Positions 1-8,547 of a stretch of 64,000 nucleotides of DNA are shown piece by piece. The notes below the pieces were generated by a model that saw only the letters and a program-made list of their open reading frames with translations, ran no database searches and had not been told where the DNA came from. The translations under genes and the position numbers were made by a program. The stretch is from Marinobacter sp. ANT_B65 (GTDB taxonomy: Bacteria; Pseudomonadota; Gammaproteobacteria; Pseudomonadales; Oleiphilaceae), in NCBI RefSeq assembly GCF_002407605.1, contig NZ_NXGV01000001.1, positions 1,424,895 through 1,488,894 of the forward strand, read 5' to 3'. Positions within the stretch are counted from its first letter, which is position 1. Each line of letters begins with the position of its first letter.

Positions 1-826
1 AGTCATAAATCCTGCAGCCGAATACGGATTCAATTTTTTGCCGTTGCCACTGAAGGAGTGTCTCGGAGTTGGTAATGATTGCCTTTGGTTGAAAGCCTGG
101 GGCCGAATTGGATCTTTGATAATGGGTTGCAAGATCATAGATTGCTGATGGATAGCCTATAAGTTCTTGAGGCTGAAACCTGTCCAGCTCATTCTTGTAG
201 TAGGGAAACGTACGTTCGTTTATGTGGTAGCTGGAAAAAAGTCTCTGGTTTTCCGCCCGGTTAAAGCGCGAAAAAGGTGGATTCATGTCGTCAGCGGGTT
301 TGAGCATTCTTCCTGCGAAGGTAGCTCGTTTGGCGCCAAAGGGAATACCATGAGCCTCTTCGTGATCGACCAGTAACGCCATTGCCAGTTTGTAAGTGCG
401 TTCATCAACATCGAGAGCCAGTGGTGTACCAGTGCTACCGCTTGTATGCTGAACCATAAAAGGTTTTAGCGGCTCTTTGGGTCGAAAATTATGACTTTGC
501 TCCAGTACTGTCTGTTTGTTCAGGGCGGGAAGCTTTTTAAGGTCTTCAATCTTGGTAATATCGTTTGGGTGCAGACCATAGTCATAGAATAGGTTTTGAT
601 AGTAAGGGATTTCATTGGCACAGTAGACTATCATTTTTTGAAGGCTCTCATCTTGAAAAGCCTTTATCTCTGATGGGTTTAACTTTTTAATATTTTCAAG
701 TTCATTGCGAACTTTAAGATACAGTCCGCTGTAGCGTTTTTTATATAATCGGTATCCATAAGCCGACACCATAAAATTTTGTAGATGTATCGGAGATCGA
801 AAATATATATATTCAGAAATATTCAT
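1..826 (-). CDS. CapK/phenylacetate-CoA ligase-like adenylating enzyme, C-terminus cut by window edge
   Basis: About 275 residues are present; the gene runs off the left edge without a stop. I read it from the ATG at 826, which has GAGGAG about ten bases upstream. The motif SGSTGTP at residues 129-135 is the nucleotide-binding loop of the adenylate-forming superfamily, and the layout around it fits the CapK/PaaK branch. Proteins of this branch in polysaccharide clusters are thought to activate a carboxylate (amino acid or acyl group) for attachment to sugar; that role is inferred here. It is the last visible gene of the minus-strand operon, only 18 bases after the ATP-grasp gene. Codon use is AT-rich like its upstream neighbours. 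The true substrate cannot be told from sequence. Confidence 0.8.
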   Translation of the reverse strand, partial: MNISEYIYFRSPIHLQNFMVSAYGYRLYKKRYSGLYLKVRNELENIKKLNPSEIKAFQDESLQKMIVYCANEIPYYQNLFYDYGLHPNDITKIEDLKKLPALNKQTVLEQSHNFRPKEPLKPFMVQHTSGSTGTPLALDVDERTYKLAMALLVDHEEAHGIPFGAKRATFAGRMLKPADDMNPPFSRFNRAENQRLFSSYHINERTFPYYKNELDRFQPQELIGYPSAIYDLATHYQRSNSAPGFQPKAIITNSETLLQWQRQKIESVFGCRIYD

Positions 827-843
827 TTAAAATGCATCTCCTC

Positions 844-2022
844 TCAGGTCATAGAGCTCTTTTTTATAGGGATTCCAAAAATGCTTTCTCGGATTTTCTT
901 TAAATTAGGTTTAGGTAATGTGCTTTTCGGAAACTCTAAACCATGTTGCCTGAGTAAATACCGATTAGTTTCTGTAAGGTATCCTCGACCAAAAAGTTGT
1001 TCTGGGGCTATTCCCCAATCATCATTACCCTCCAATATTACAGGGCCTCTATCAGTTATTAATACGTCCCATCCAATTGAATTTACGGAATCAATAAACT
1101 GGGCGGCTTTTACGCATTCATCTAATACTCTATTCCAGTAAGGGATTGTGAATCCGCTGAGTTTATGCCCTGTGTCAGGGTGATGGGAAATGAATTCTCC
1201 ATCAGAACTGGAGCTTGTTTTACAGCTCATGATCGTACCATGATTTATGTCGATATTACCTATGATTCCTCCTGAACCTGCGTTGCTGGTAATAGAGTTT
1301 TTTCTCCCTAACCGAATCGATGCACTAGTTATGTTTATATTAGAATCAGGAGTTCTTAGTGTTATGATTCTTATATTTGGAGCTGCATTAGGCGAAATGC
1401 TCTGGATTTCGCATGGGCTCATTACTAATTCTTCGATAATAAAATCGTTGCTTTTGTGAATCTCAGATAATTCTTCTATGAAATAAAAGAAATCATTGGT
1501 ATCGAATGATTGATCGCCTACTGAAAATTTCTTTTCTTTTTTTGGATTATAGGTTGCATGGAATATACCCCTGCCTTGTGTTCCATTTGCTGGTTTTATA
1601 ATGTACTCTTTGATATTTTTTTCTAGGAAGGTTTTTTCTATAGATTGTGGTGTTAAGTAATCTATGTTAATTTCTGATCGATATTTTGAGCCAATATAGC
1701 CAATTGTGCGTGGTGTTGGTATTTTTTTTGTGTGAAGTTTGTTTTTAAATAAAAGTTTGTCGTAAAGAATGCTTCTGCTATTGGTTGGGTTGATTGTATG
1801 GAGATGCTTTGAAAAGTGGATAGAGTTCGGTAGATATTCAAGTATATTTATTAATTTGTATTTTTTATGTTGAAATCCATAGCCAAAATACTCGCCCGGT
1901 GATAGACCTAAGCGAGTACTGTATTGTATTATTTCTAATAGCATGCGAGATAGTGATTTGTTCTCTGGCTTTTTTGATTCAATGATTATTTTTGATAATT
2001 TTCTGGTTATATTTTTCATCAT
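844..2022 (-). CDS. Sugar-transfer-associated ATP-grasp protein
   Basis: A 392-residue protein with an ATP-grasp fold. The nucleotide-binding lysine and glycine-rich loop are seen in IIKPANGTQGRG (residues 141-152), and a metal-binding EGN lies near residues 331-333 after GWDVLITDRGPVILEG. This arrangement matches the family of ATP-grasp proteins found in capsule and exopolysaccharide clusters. Such enzymes join a carboxylate to an amine or another nucleophile through an acyl-phosphate. Two adjacent ATGs are possible starts; GGAG precedes them and fits the second (2019) slightly better. The gene overlaps the end of the upstream asparagine-synthetase-like gene by 44 bases, so the two are probably translationally coupled. 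The substrate is unknown; with CapK and two AsnB-like neighbours, amide decoration of a sugar acid is a reasonable inference. Confidence 0.8.
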   Translation of the reverse strand: MMKNITRKLSKIIIESKKPENKSLSRMLLEIIQYSTRLGLSPGEYFGYGFQHKKYKLINILEYLPNSIHFSKHLHTINPTNSRSILYDKLLFKNKLHTKKIPTPRTIGYIGSKYRSEINIDYLTPQSIEKTFLEKNIKEYIIKPANGTQGRGIFHATYNPKKEKKFSVGDQSFDTNDFFYFIEELSEIHKSNDFIIEELVMSPCEIQSISPNAAPNIRIITLRTPDSNINITSASIRLGRKNSITSNAGSGGIIGNIDINHGTIMSCKTSSSSDGEFISHHPDTGHKLSGFTIPYWNRVLDECVKAAQFIDSVNSIGWDVLITDRGPVILEGNDDWGIAPEQLFGRGYLTETNRYLLRQHGLEFPKSTLPKPNLKKIRESIFGIPIKKSSMT

Positions 2023-3547
2023 CGCTCCGTTTATGATTTAAAATATTTTTTCGTTTTTCTACTTCATGCTTAATAGACCAAAGAAACATTTTATATGAAA
2101 TATCGAGGCTATCCTTCGTTATAGTTGGCGTAATGGAAGCTCCCAGTTTAGATGCTAATAGCTTCAATGTTTTTTCGCTATAATATAATAGATTGTCAAA
2201 ATAATAGGTCGATAATAGGTTGAATTTTCCTATTCCATAATTATTTTTCAAAAATGCATAAAATGCGTTTCGCAATTCTTTGTTCTTTGGGTAGCTGTAA
2301 AAACTTATTACGGTTTTTTTCCTATTTCCGAATGCTTCTCGAGAGATATTTTTGTCTTCAACTATTCGTCTGGGGATTGGTCTATCGTAGTCTCCTCCGA
2401 TTGACCATGGACTCATTTCATCTGAATTTGATATCGAGTGAATTAAAGAGATTTCTCTGGCAAACATAAATGGTATTGGAACATTTATGAATCCGGACTC
2501 AAGTCTTACTTCTCCTAAGTTTAAGCCTGAGGTATCACCGCGAATAATATTGCGTTTAAGGCTTTTCGAACCCAGGTTCCGGTTCCAAATTTTATCACCA
2601 TGGTACCCTGTGAAAACTATCGCCGGAATATCGTTGTTAGAAATTTCCTGATATGCCTTGTAGAATATTATTTCTGGTTCTGCTGGTGTAGGGCAGATGA
2701 ATTTTGTCTCATCAGAACCGATTTCATTCGATGAGTAATCAAGGTAGGAAACCTCTAATCCGAGCTCCTTAGCAATCTCAGTTCCATCATCTATTGTTGC
2801 CTTTGGATTCATCCATGATGCAAAACCGGAGCTAGATTTATGACTGGTATAAGCTTTAGAAATATCTAAGTCGTGAATAAGAGCGGTTACGGCGGTTGAG
2901 TCATAACCACGTGATATGGTGGTATAAGCTAGAAGTGTTTTTTTTCTGTCTGGACTTTTTGAGTTGGCTCGAATCGCTTTGAGATTTTTTCGGAGTGTGT
3001 TGTAGTAAGAAGAATAATCTGAAAAGTGTGAATCACTATTTTTTGATTGATACTCTATTCCATTTTTTGTGAGTTTAAGCGGATTGTAGAATATTTGTTC
3101 AAGTGATTTTATTTCTTGGTGCAGTACCGGAAAATATCTATCATAGTCATCTACGCCCATCAATATATTATCGGACTGTTTTTTGTAGTTATGTGCATTG
3201 TCAAGGTCAGCGCCCAGGTAAGCTAAAAAGCAAACCAAGCTATTCGAAGCAAAGTAGTTATTCTCATCCTCACAAAAAAATACTCGGTCCACCAGTCCAG
3301 TAGAAGGTACAATCCAGATGCCGTCTTTGTTTATGCTTACCCCGCTACCAAAAAAAGTTTCTGCGGAGTGGAACTTCCCTAGTTTGAAGTCGCCCTCCCA
3401 GACCCCTTCAACGATAAAGTTATCTGCTACCTCAACATCAGCTCCATGGAAAATAGTTATGGAAAGAGAAGCTTTTTTTATTGAAGCAATCCAGGCTAAT
3501 CGAGGTAGCCCACTATCAACAATAGTATTTATCATTTGGGTTGCCAA
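1979..3547 (-). CDS. Asparagine-synthetase-like protein, no glutaminase cysteine (first of two in map order)
   Basis: 522 residues. The C-terminal half has the PP-loop ATP pyrophosphatase signature of asparagine synthetases in the form SRGYDS (residues 212-217), where the usual form is SGGxDS. The N-terminal region resembles the inactive Ntn (glutaminase) domain, but there is no cysteine at position 2, so it should not hydrolyse glutamine. Family knowledge: AsnB relatives adenylate a carboxylate and form an amide with ammonia or another amine, for example in O-antigen uronamides. It overlaps its upstream neighbour by 16 bases and its downstream neighbour by 44. A second start (Met5, at 3535) is possible. 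The sequence is clearly AT-rich. Function beyond an amide-forming or adenylating role is not established. Confidence 0.75.
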   Translation of the reverse strand: MATQMINTIVDSGLPRLAWIASIKKASLSITIFHGADVEVADNFIVEGVWEGDFKLGKFHSAETFFGSGVSINKDGIWIVPSTGLVDRVFFCEDENNYFASNSLVCFLAYLGADLDNAHNYKKQSDNILMGVDDYDRYFPVLHQEIKSLEQIFYNPLKLTKNGIEYQSKNSDSHFSDYSSYYNTLRKNLKAIRANSKSPDRKKTLLAYTTISRGYDSTAVTALIHDLDISKAYTSHKSSSGFASWMNPKATIDDGTEIAKELGLEVSYLDYSSNEIGSDETKFICPTPAEPEIIFYKAYQEISNNDIPAIVFTGYHGDKIWNRNLGSKSLKRNIIRGDTSGLNLGEVRLESGFINVPIPFMFAREISLIHSISNSDEMSPWSIGGDYDRPIPRRIVEDKNISREAFGNRKKTVISFYSYPKNKELRNAFYAFLKNNYGIGKFNLLSTYYFDNLLYYSEKTLKLLASKLGASITPTITKDSLDISYKMFLWSIKHEVEKRKNILNHKRSDDEKYNQKIIKNNH

Positions 3548-5247
3548 CTAGAAGTTTTTTGAAGATAATAGTCTATGGTTTTTATTTTGCAGAGCATATC
3601 AAGTGTTGATCCGGCATCAATGCCATTTTTTGGATTGCTTTCGATGGTTGTAAGCATTTTCTGCTTGTCCCATAAATCTAAACTCAGGCTTTCTATTATT
3701 TCTTGCAATACTCTGGTCTGATATAGATGTTCATAATTAAACCAGCCTAGTCTTGGCTGGCTCTTACCCAAAATTTTCCTGCCATTTTCTAACAAGATGC
3801 GAACACCTCGGGAAAACTCTTGAAAAAGAATCGGGTATTTTGCTGGTACAAGTGTTGCAGCCATTGAATAATTAAGTAGTTTAGGGTTGGTTTCTTTTAA
3901 TATTTTCTTGTTTAATTTATTATGAACTCTATTGTCAAATGGAATAAATCGAACCATGTCAGCGAGGGTGTCGTCTGCAAACGGCGCGATATAACCCGAT
4001 GTTGATGATGCTGCCAAGGCTTGCTTAAAGATATATTGGCGTGCCCGGTGTTCCATATTGAATGTTTCTATCGCGCTCTGCCAATCTCCAGTATCTCCAT
4101 ATGCGGTGTTCAATCGATTACGCATCATGGTCTTGGTAGTTTCAGCATGGTTGCTTAGAAGATTATGGCCTTCTTCTGAAAGAAACCAATGATTAGCCGC
4201 AGGTGTGGTAAAGCGTTCCAGTGCGGTGGAAAACTGATCGTCCGGGATTAACTTTCCAGGCAGGAGTGATGCTGCAGCTAATACCTTCTGTAGCCGGCTA
4301 CCCATGCTCAGCAAACCGTAGTGGCCACCAAGAAGTTCTCCCAGCACTCCACTTGATAGGGGGGAATTATAGATTTCCTGAGCTCTTTTTCCTGCTATAT
4401 ACCAAACAGGAAAGATGCAAAAACCTAGCTCTTCAAGCATCGTGTCCAGTAGATTTCCTGAAAGCTCAAGGTTCTGAATGTCTGAGAACATATGATCCAT
4501 TCGTAAATCGCTGGTGAGACGATGTGATATGGATATTTCTCTACTGGAAAGGTCGCCATGTGTATATGCAGAGTGATAATGCTCTGGACCGGCCACAAGA
4601 AGGGTACGGGAGTCCCATCCGGCAGACATCATCAGTACGGAAGATGAGCGTTCTTCTAGTGTTGACGATAGCCGTTCTGACAACAGGTCTACCAGTTGAT
4701 CTACCGTATAGTCTTTCAACGAGCTTGGTGTATCTATAACGGTCCGGCTGATCTGAAAAGAGTCGGCACTGCATGCGACTAATTTCTCGTTGGGAAGAGT
4801 TTGCTCCACGTTAAGGAAAAAAGTATTAGAGCCTATAGTGTAGCCGGTATTTAGATACTGTTGAATTGAGGGCCAATTAATTTGTTTCTCATCAAGCTCT
4901 AAATTGTCCAGGCGATTCGATATCTCCAGAGAGTTATTTTGTGCTCTTCCGTAATATAAAATTGCAGTGCCTAAGCGGTCACTTTCAATAACTAATTTCC
5001 CTGAAGTCTTGTGGTATTTTACAAGAGTCCCTTGCCCCGGTCTTTTTTCGCTATTGTTTGAAATCGGGATTTTAGTGTTTTCACCAAGGTAAACGGTAAA
5101 GCCTTCTTCGTTACATGTAAATTGAATATGATTATTGTTTTTTGTTTTTATGTAAAGAGAACAAAGCTCATCTGAGTAAACGGAGTAAGTGCTTGATCGA
5201 TCTTTCTTATGGCTTCCCAATGTTATAAGAAATGAGGTTGGTTTCAT
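3532..5247 (-). CDS. Asparagine-synthetase-like protein, no glutaminase cysteine (second of two in map order)
   Basis: 571 residues. The PP-loop is present as SAGWDSR (residues 208-214), placing it among asparagine synthetase B relatives. The first 170 residues keep the outline of an Ntn domain (DRLGTAILYY near residues 90-99 is like the DxxGxxPLYY strand of AsnB) but start MKPT, with no catalytic Cys2. The protein is only distantly similar to the next gene, so this is probably an old duplication or two separate acquisitions rather than a recent copy. Its start overlaps the stop of the acyltransferase gene by four bases (ATGA type), implying coupling. Likely role, by inference: ammonia- or amine-dependent amidation of a carboxylated sugar or a linked group. 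Confidence 0.75.
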   Translation of the reverse strand: MKPTSFLITLGSHKKDRSSTYSVYSDELCSLYIKTKNNNHIQFTCNEEGFTVYLGENTKIPISNNSEKRPGQGTLVKYHKTSGKLVIESDRLGTAILYYGRAQNNSLEISNRLDNLELDEKQINWPSIQQYLNTGYTIGSNTFFLNVEQTLPNEKLVACSADSFQISRTVIDTPSSLKDYTVDQLVDLLSERLSSTLEERSSSVLMMSAGWDSRTLLVAGPEHYHSAYTHGDLSSREISISHRLTSDLRMDHMFSDIQNLELSGNLLDTMLEELGFCIFPVWYIAGKRAQEIYNSPLSSGVLGELLGGHYGLLSMGSRLQKVLAAASLLPGKLIPDDQFSTALERFTTPAANHWFLSEEGHNLLSNHAETTKTMMRNRLNTAYGDTGDWQSAIETFNMEHRARQYIFKQALAASSTSGYIAPFADDTLADMVRFIPFDNRVHNKLNKKILKETNPKLLNYSMAATLVPAKYPILFQEFSRGVRILLENGRKILGKSQPRLGWFNYEHLYQTRVLQEIIESLSLDLWDKQKMLTTIESNPKNGIDAGSTLDMLCKIKTIDYYLQKTSSWQPK

Positions 5248-5846
5248 TTGGATAACCCTTCTAACTCGCGTTGACTAATTACAGCAGCGGGGTTCCCAGC
5301 AACCACTGTCCCTTCTTGAATCAGGTCTCTTGTTACAATGGCACCCGCAGCAATTATTGAATGATTAGCAATATTGCACATTACAACGGAGCTATTTCCA
5401 ATCCAGCAGTCGTTACCGATAGATATTTTTTGAAATACTCCTCCTTGTTCTTTTATCGGTAATTTTGGATCTTTGAAGTGATGCTGTTTTTTCCCACTTA
5501 ATATGTGTACGCCACTACCCAGGAGTGTGTTCTCACCGATCGTGCATTTCCCAATGTTGCACTGTGGGCCAATGTACACGCCTTTATGGATAGACGTATC
5601 CCTGTGGGAAAAGACGGTCAGAAATCCTATGAGAATGTCGTCTGAGGTTTCCGGGCAAGCAAGCCGGTAAAATGCTGCCCGAAGGTAAATTCCGGTTTTC
5701 CCCGGAATCAGACTGAGTAATTGAGAGAAGGTCTGGAATGTGCCGTCCGGGTTGCCCAGTACACTGAGAAGCAGGTACAGGCCATAGAAGGGCAGGGCCA
5801 GTAAAAGAAAGAGGTTTTTGATGGTTCTTTTTAGTGTATGGCGCAT
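5244..5846 (-). CDS. Hexapeptide-repeat acyltransferase (WbbJ/LbetaH type)
   Basis: 200 residues. A hydrophobic N-terminal stretch (residues about 11-30) precedes a left-handed beta-helix built of hexapeptide repeats such as IGPQCNIGKCTIGENTLLG and IGNDCWIGNSSVVMCNIA. The C-terminal pattern IIAAGAIVTRDLIQEGTVVAGNPAAVI is typical of serine acetyltransferase/WbbJ-like enzymes. These transfer acetyl from acetyl-CoA to a sugar hydroxyl or amine. The likely catalytic His lies in the GKKQHHF segment. It starts two bases after the stop of the large lyase-like gene and overlaps the next gene by four bases. By context it probably O-acetylates the exopolysaccharide or a precursor at the inner membrane; the acceptor is unknown. 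Confidence 0.85.
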   Translation of the reverse strand: MRHTLKRTIKNLFLLLALPFYGLYLLLSVLGNPDGTFQTFSQLLSLIPGKTGIYLRAAFYRLACPETSDDILIGFLTVFSHRDTSIHKGVYIGPQCNIGKCTIGENTLLGSGVHILSGKKQHHFKDPKLPIKEQGGVFQKISIGNDCWIGNSSVVMCNIANHSIIAAGAIVTRDLIQEGTVVAGNPAAVISQRELEGLSK

Positions 5847-5848
5847 GT

Positions 5849-8434
5849 TCAGTGTCGGTCCAGTCGCGTGTTTAACCAGCTCTTCTCGCGGGAGGGCCTA
5901 AAAGTAATCAGGGCCCGAAATGCCCGCCCGCCAATGCGTGAGAAAAGTAGCCTCCATGTCAGAACCGGAGGCGTCCAATGGTGTTGTGCCGGCGCAGCAG
6001 GACTATTCGTTGAGGGACTTGAAGAGGCTGGTAATTGAGGGCCGTAATTCTGCATCAGAATGATGAGTATTCTGGAGAAATGACGCTCTTTGCTGTGTTT
6101 AAGTGTTTCAGTATGCTCTTTCAACCATTTCTGGCCCTGTTTCCGATACTGCTCGGCGTTTTCATGGTCGAGTTCAGAGGCCTGGAACATAAGCATGGCT
6201 TTTCGTACGTCCTGGGCTACCCAGGTGTCATTCGGAAATTCAAGCTGACTCTTGTCCTCCATAAACGGGCGCTCATTGCCTAGCATCCATTGGGTGTAAC
6301 GCAGCACAGCTTCTTTAGTGTAGTTGTATTGCTCGTCGTAACTGCCGATCTGACGTTTTAAATAGAGGTAGCGAAAAAGAGCCGCAAGGAGTACGAGATA
6401 AGACCACCTGTTTTCAACGTCGAGCAAATCCCGGTTTTCTATCACATCCAAAGGATGGATTGTTTTCCGGATAACCGCTTCCGCCTGTTTAAGCCATGAT
6501 TCTTTCTCATCGAGAACCCAGGCATCCAGGAGGGTATTGAGGTAATTGCCGGTACCGCGATTGAAGCCATATCTATGGGTTGATACGGTTTCACCACGAA
6601 TCATTTTTTTCAAGGCGGGAACTTCTCGTTTCTTCAAGGCAAGCATCTGTTCAAGAAAACCGCCTTGGCCTTCATGGAGGGCGGTCATCCAGCGAGCAAG
6701 CTCAAACACGGCCTGTCGCGACTTTTCATTACCTGTGAGGTAATGATGGTAGAGGAGGCCCGTTGAATAACAATGCTCTTCAGCTGGGCCCCCGCCGGTT
6801 TGTCCTGGGGTCGAGCTGGAATCGTTGAATCTTGAAAAAGTTCGATGGGTTGCGGTATAGGCGTCCAGGTAGTGGTCTGTATGCCAGAAAAGTCCGTTGT
6901 TGTATTCGTCTCTGTCTTTTTCAGTATGGTAGATATCTATATCTGTCACGTGCCGTGCCAGATCATCCATCAAGCGAAACCAGCGCTTATCGCCGGTGAG
7001 GGCAAACTGCCTGGCGAAGCCGTATAGTGGATCGTACTGGTTATTGTAATGAGAGATAAAGGGTGGCTCGCCTTCAGCTTGGTAGAGAGATTCATGGTCC
7101 GCGAAAATGTCGCCAAAATTACGCCAGCCAAATTCGTCAATAACCTCTCTTTTCGCGAAAAAGTCAGAGTCGCCGTCTAGTCCGCCCGCTATGAGTTCAT
7201 CAATTACCCCGGGCTGAGCATTGGCTTTGAACCAGGGGAAGACGTCTGCCTGTTCATAGCATTCGGGAGTAAGCACAGGTACAAGAGGCGCATAGGCAGT
7301 TGCAGGGATGCTGTTGCCGGAGTTGTGATCCATCAGGAAGCGCAGAGTTTTCTGTTCTCCTCCCTGTAACTCGTAGGCACTCTTTGCATCTTTCGGGAAC
7401 AGCCCGATTGTTAGCGTGTTTCCTTCTTTCCGGACACTTGTTGGAAAGTTCTGCCAGAAGTCGGGAACAGCCAATGCCAGATGCCCGCCATCGTAATCAA
7501 GGCTAACCAGTGGATCAGCACGCTTGCCTTCATGTACGAGCCTGTCGGGGCTTGATAATCTGTAACCACAGAATTGAGTGCTCACTTCACCGTTACGGTC
7601 TATATGGTTGCGGCTTTGCCAGTTCTCGCCTCCGCTGGAATCCTGGTAGAGGTTGAACTCGGGCAGATGAAACACTTCAGAGGTTATATCGGCTGCCTGG
7701 GGGGTTACCTGGGCCAGACATTCGGCCGGAAGCGTTGTTTCGACGGCAAGTTCCCGGAAGTACACTGAGCCCGGATCGCCCAGATCCCACAAACCGCCGG
7801 AATGTTTGGCACGTTCAGGGTTGTGAGTTGTCAGTTCCACCTGAACGAGGCCGGTTTCCAGGAAGATACGAAGCTCGCAATCGAAACGTGCCAACGGTTC
7901 TTTATTTTGTTTTTGCCATTGGCCTTTTAAATGTGCGGCGACAAATACGGGGCCTTTCTGAGTAATTTTCCATGTGGATTCTGCTTTCGCAGTGCAGGGT
8001 ACGCCCGTCTCATCACGCAGAGTCACTGTCGATTGAGTACTTTCACCGCCTGCATTACTGAAGTGCCACGTCAGGGTGTCAGGTTCTAAATGAACGCAGC
8101 CAGCGGATGTCTGTACCTCAAGGCCATCAATGGTCTGATTAAAAGCGGGGGTGTGCTCAGCGGGGGAGGGACGTTCAAGCCTGGCCAGCACTAACTCTTT
8201 ATCGCTGCCAGCCCCCAGGCTGACCAAAAAGCTGGCGTGAACCCACCGGACACTGCCGTCTGGCCAGTGGGCCAGAGGGGTAAGCTGAACGTTGACCGGT
8301 TGCTGACCATCCATGAGTGCAAGCTGGTGGGTCGACTGTGCGGCTCCCTGGGGCAGCGGAATACCAAGGCTGACTGGCTCCATGTTACGAGCGATGCCGA
8401 TGGTTTCGTCTAAACGAATGGCTGTTTTTTCCAT
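5849..8434 (-). CDS. Exo-rhamnogalacturonan-lyase-like protein (PcRGLX/YetA type)
   Basis: 861 residues from the ATG at 8434; a start at 8470 is possible, but only 8434 has an AGG-type ribosome site at good spacing. The N-terminal stretch EPVSLGIPLPQG followed by WPDGSVRWVHASF is what I recall of the RIFT-barrel domain of the PcRGLX/YetA lyase family; a beta-sandwich and an alpha/alpha-toroid with many Trp, Tyr and His residues follow. Members cleave acidic polysaccharide chains. There is no recognisable signal peptide, so export is unclear. The last 60 residues are a low-complexity Ser/Pro stretch and then a basic tail, which is odd for the family. In a synthetic operon it could trim the polymer or act as a pathway-specific sugar-binding protein. 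Assignment rests on pattern memory. Confidence 0.6.
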   Translation of the reverse strand: MEKTAIRLDETIGIARNMEPVSLGIPLPQGAAQSTHQLALMDGQQPVNVQLTPLAHWPDGSVRWVHASFLVSLGAGSDKELVLARLERPSPAEHTPAFNQTIDGLEVQTSAGCVHLEPDTLTWHFSNAGGESTQSTVTLRDETGVPCTAKAESTWKITQKGPVFVAAHLKGQWQKQNKEPLARFDCELRIFLETGLVQVELTTHNPERAKHSGGLWDLGDPGSVYFRELAVETTLPAECLAQVTPQAADITSEVFHLPEFNLYQDSSGGENWQSRNHIDRNGEVSTQFCGYRLSSPDRLVHEGKRADPLVSLDYDGGHLALAVPDFWQNFPTSVRKEGNTLTIGLFPKDAKSAYELQGGEQKTLRFLMDHNSGNSIPATAYAPLVPVLTPECYEQADVFPWFKANAQPGVIDELIAGGLDGDSDFFAKREVIDEFGWRNFGDIFADHESLYQAEGEPPFISHYNNQYDPLYGFARQFALTGDKRWFRLMDDLARHVTDIDIYHTEKDRDEYNNGLFWHTDHYLDAYTATHRTFSRFNDSSSTPGQTGGGPAEEHCYSTGLLYHHYLTGNEKSRQAVFELARWMTALHEGQGGFLEQMLALKKREVPALKKMIRGETVSTHRYGFNRGTGNYLNTLLDAWVLDEKESWLKQAEAVIRKTIHPLDVIENRDLLDVENRWSYLVLLAALFRYLYLKRQIGSYDEQYNYTKEAVLRYTQWMLGNERPFMEDKSQLEFPNDTWVAQDVRKAMLMFQASELDHENAEQYRKQGQKWLKEHTETLKHSKERHFSRILIILMQNYGPQLPASSSPSTNSPAAPAQHHWTPPVLTWRLLFSRIGGRAFRALITFRPSREKSWLNTRLDRH

Positions 8435-8547
8435 AAATCTGCCTGCTGCCTGACTCCCTGTGTGGTGCATAGGATAATCTGCTGGCTTGGTAACATAAAG
8501 CTACATTTTAAAGTCCGCCTGTATGCAGGGGATAACTTTGGAGCCTT

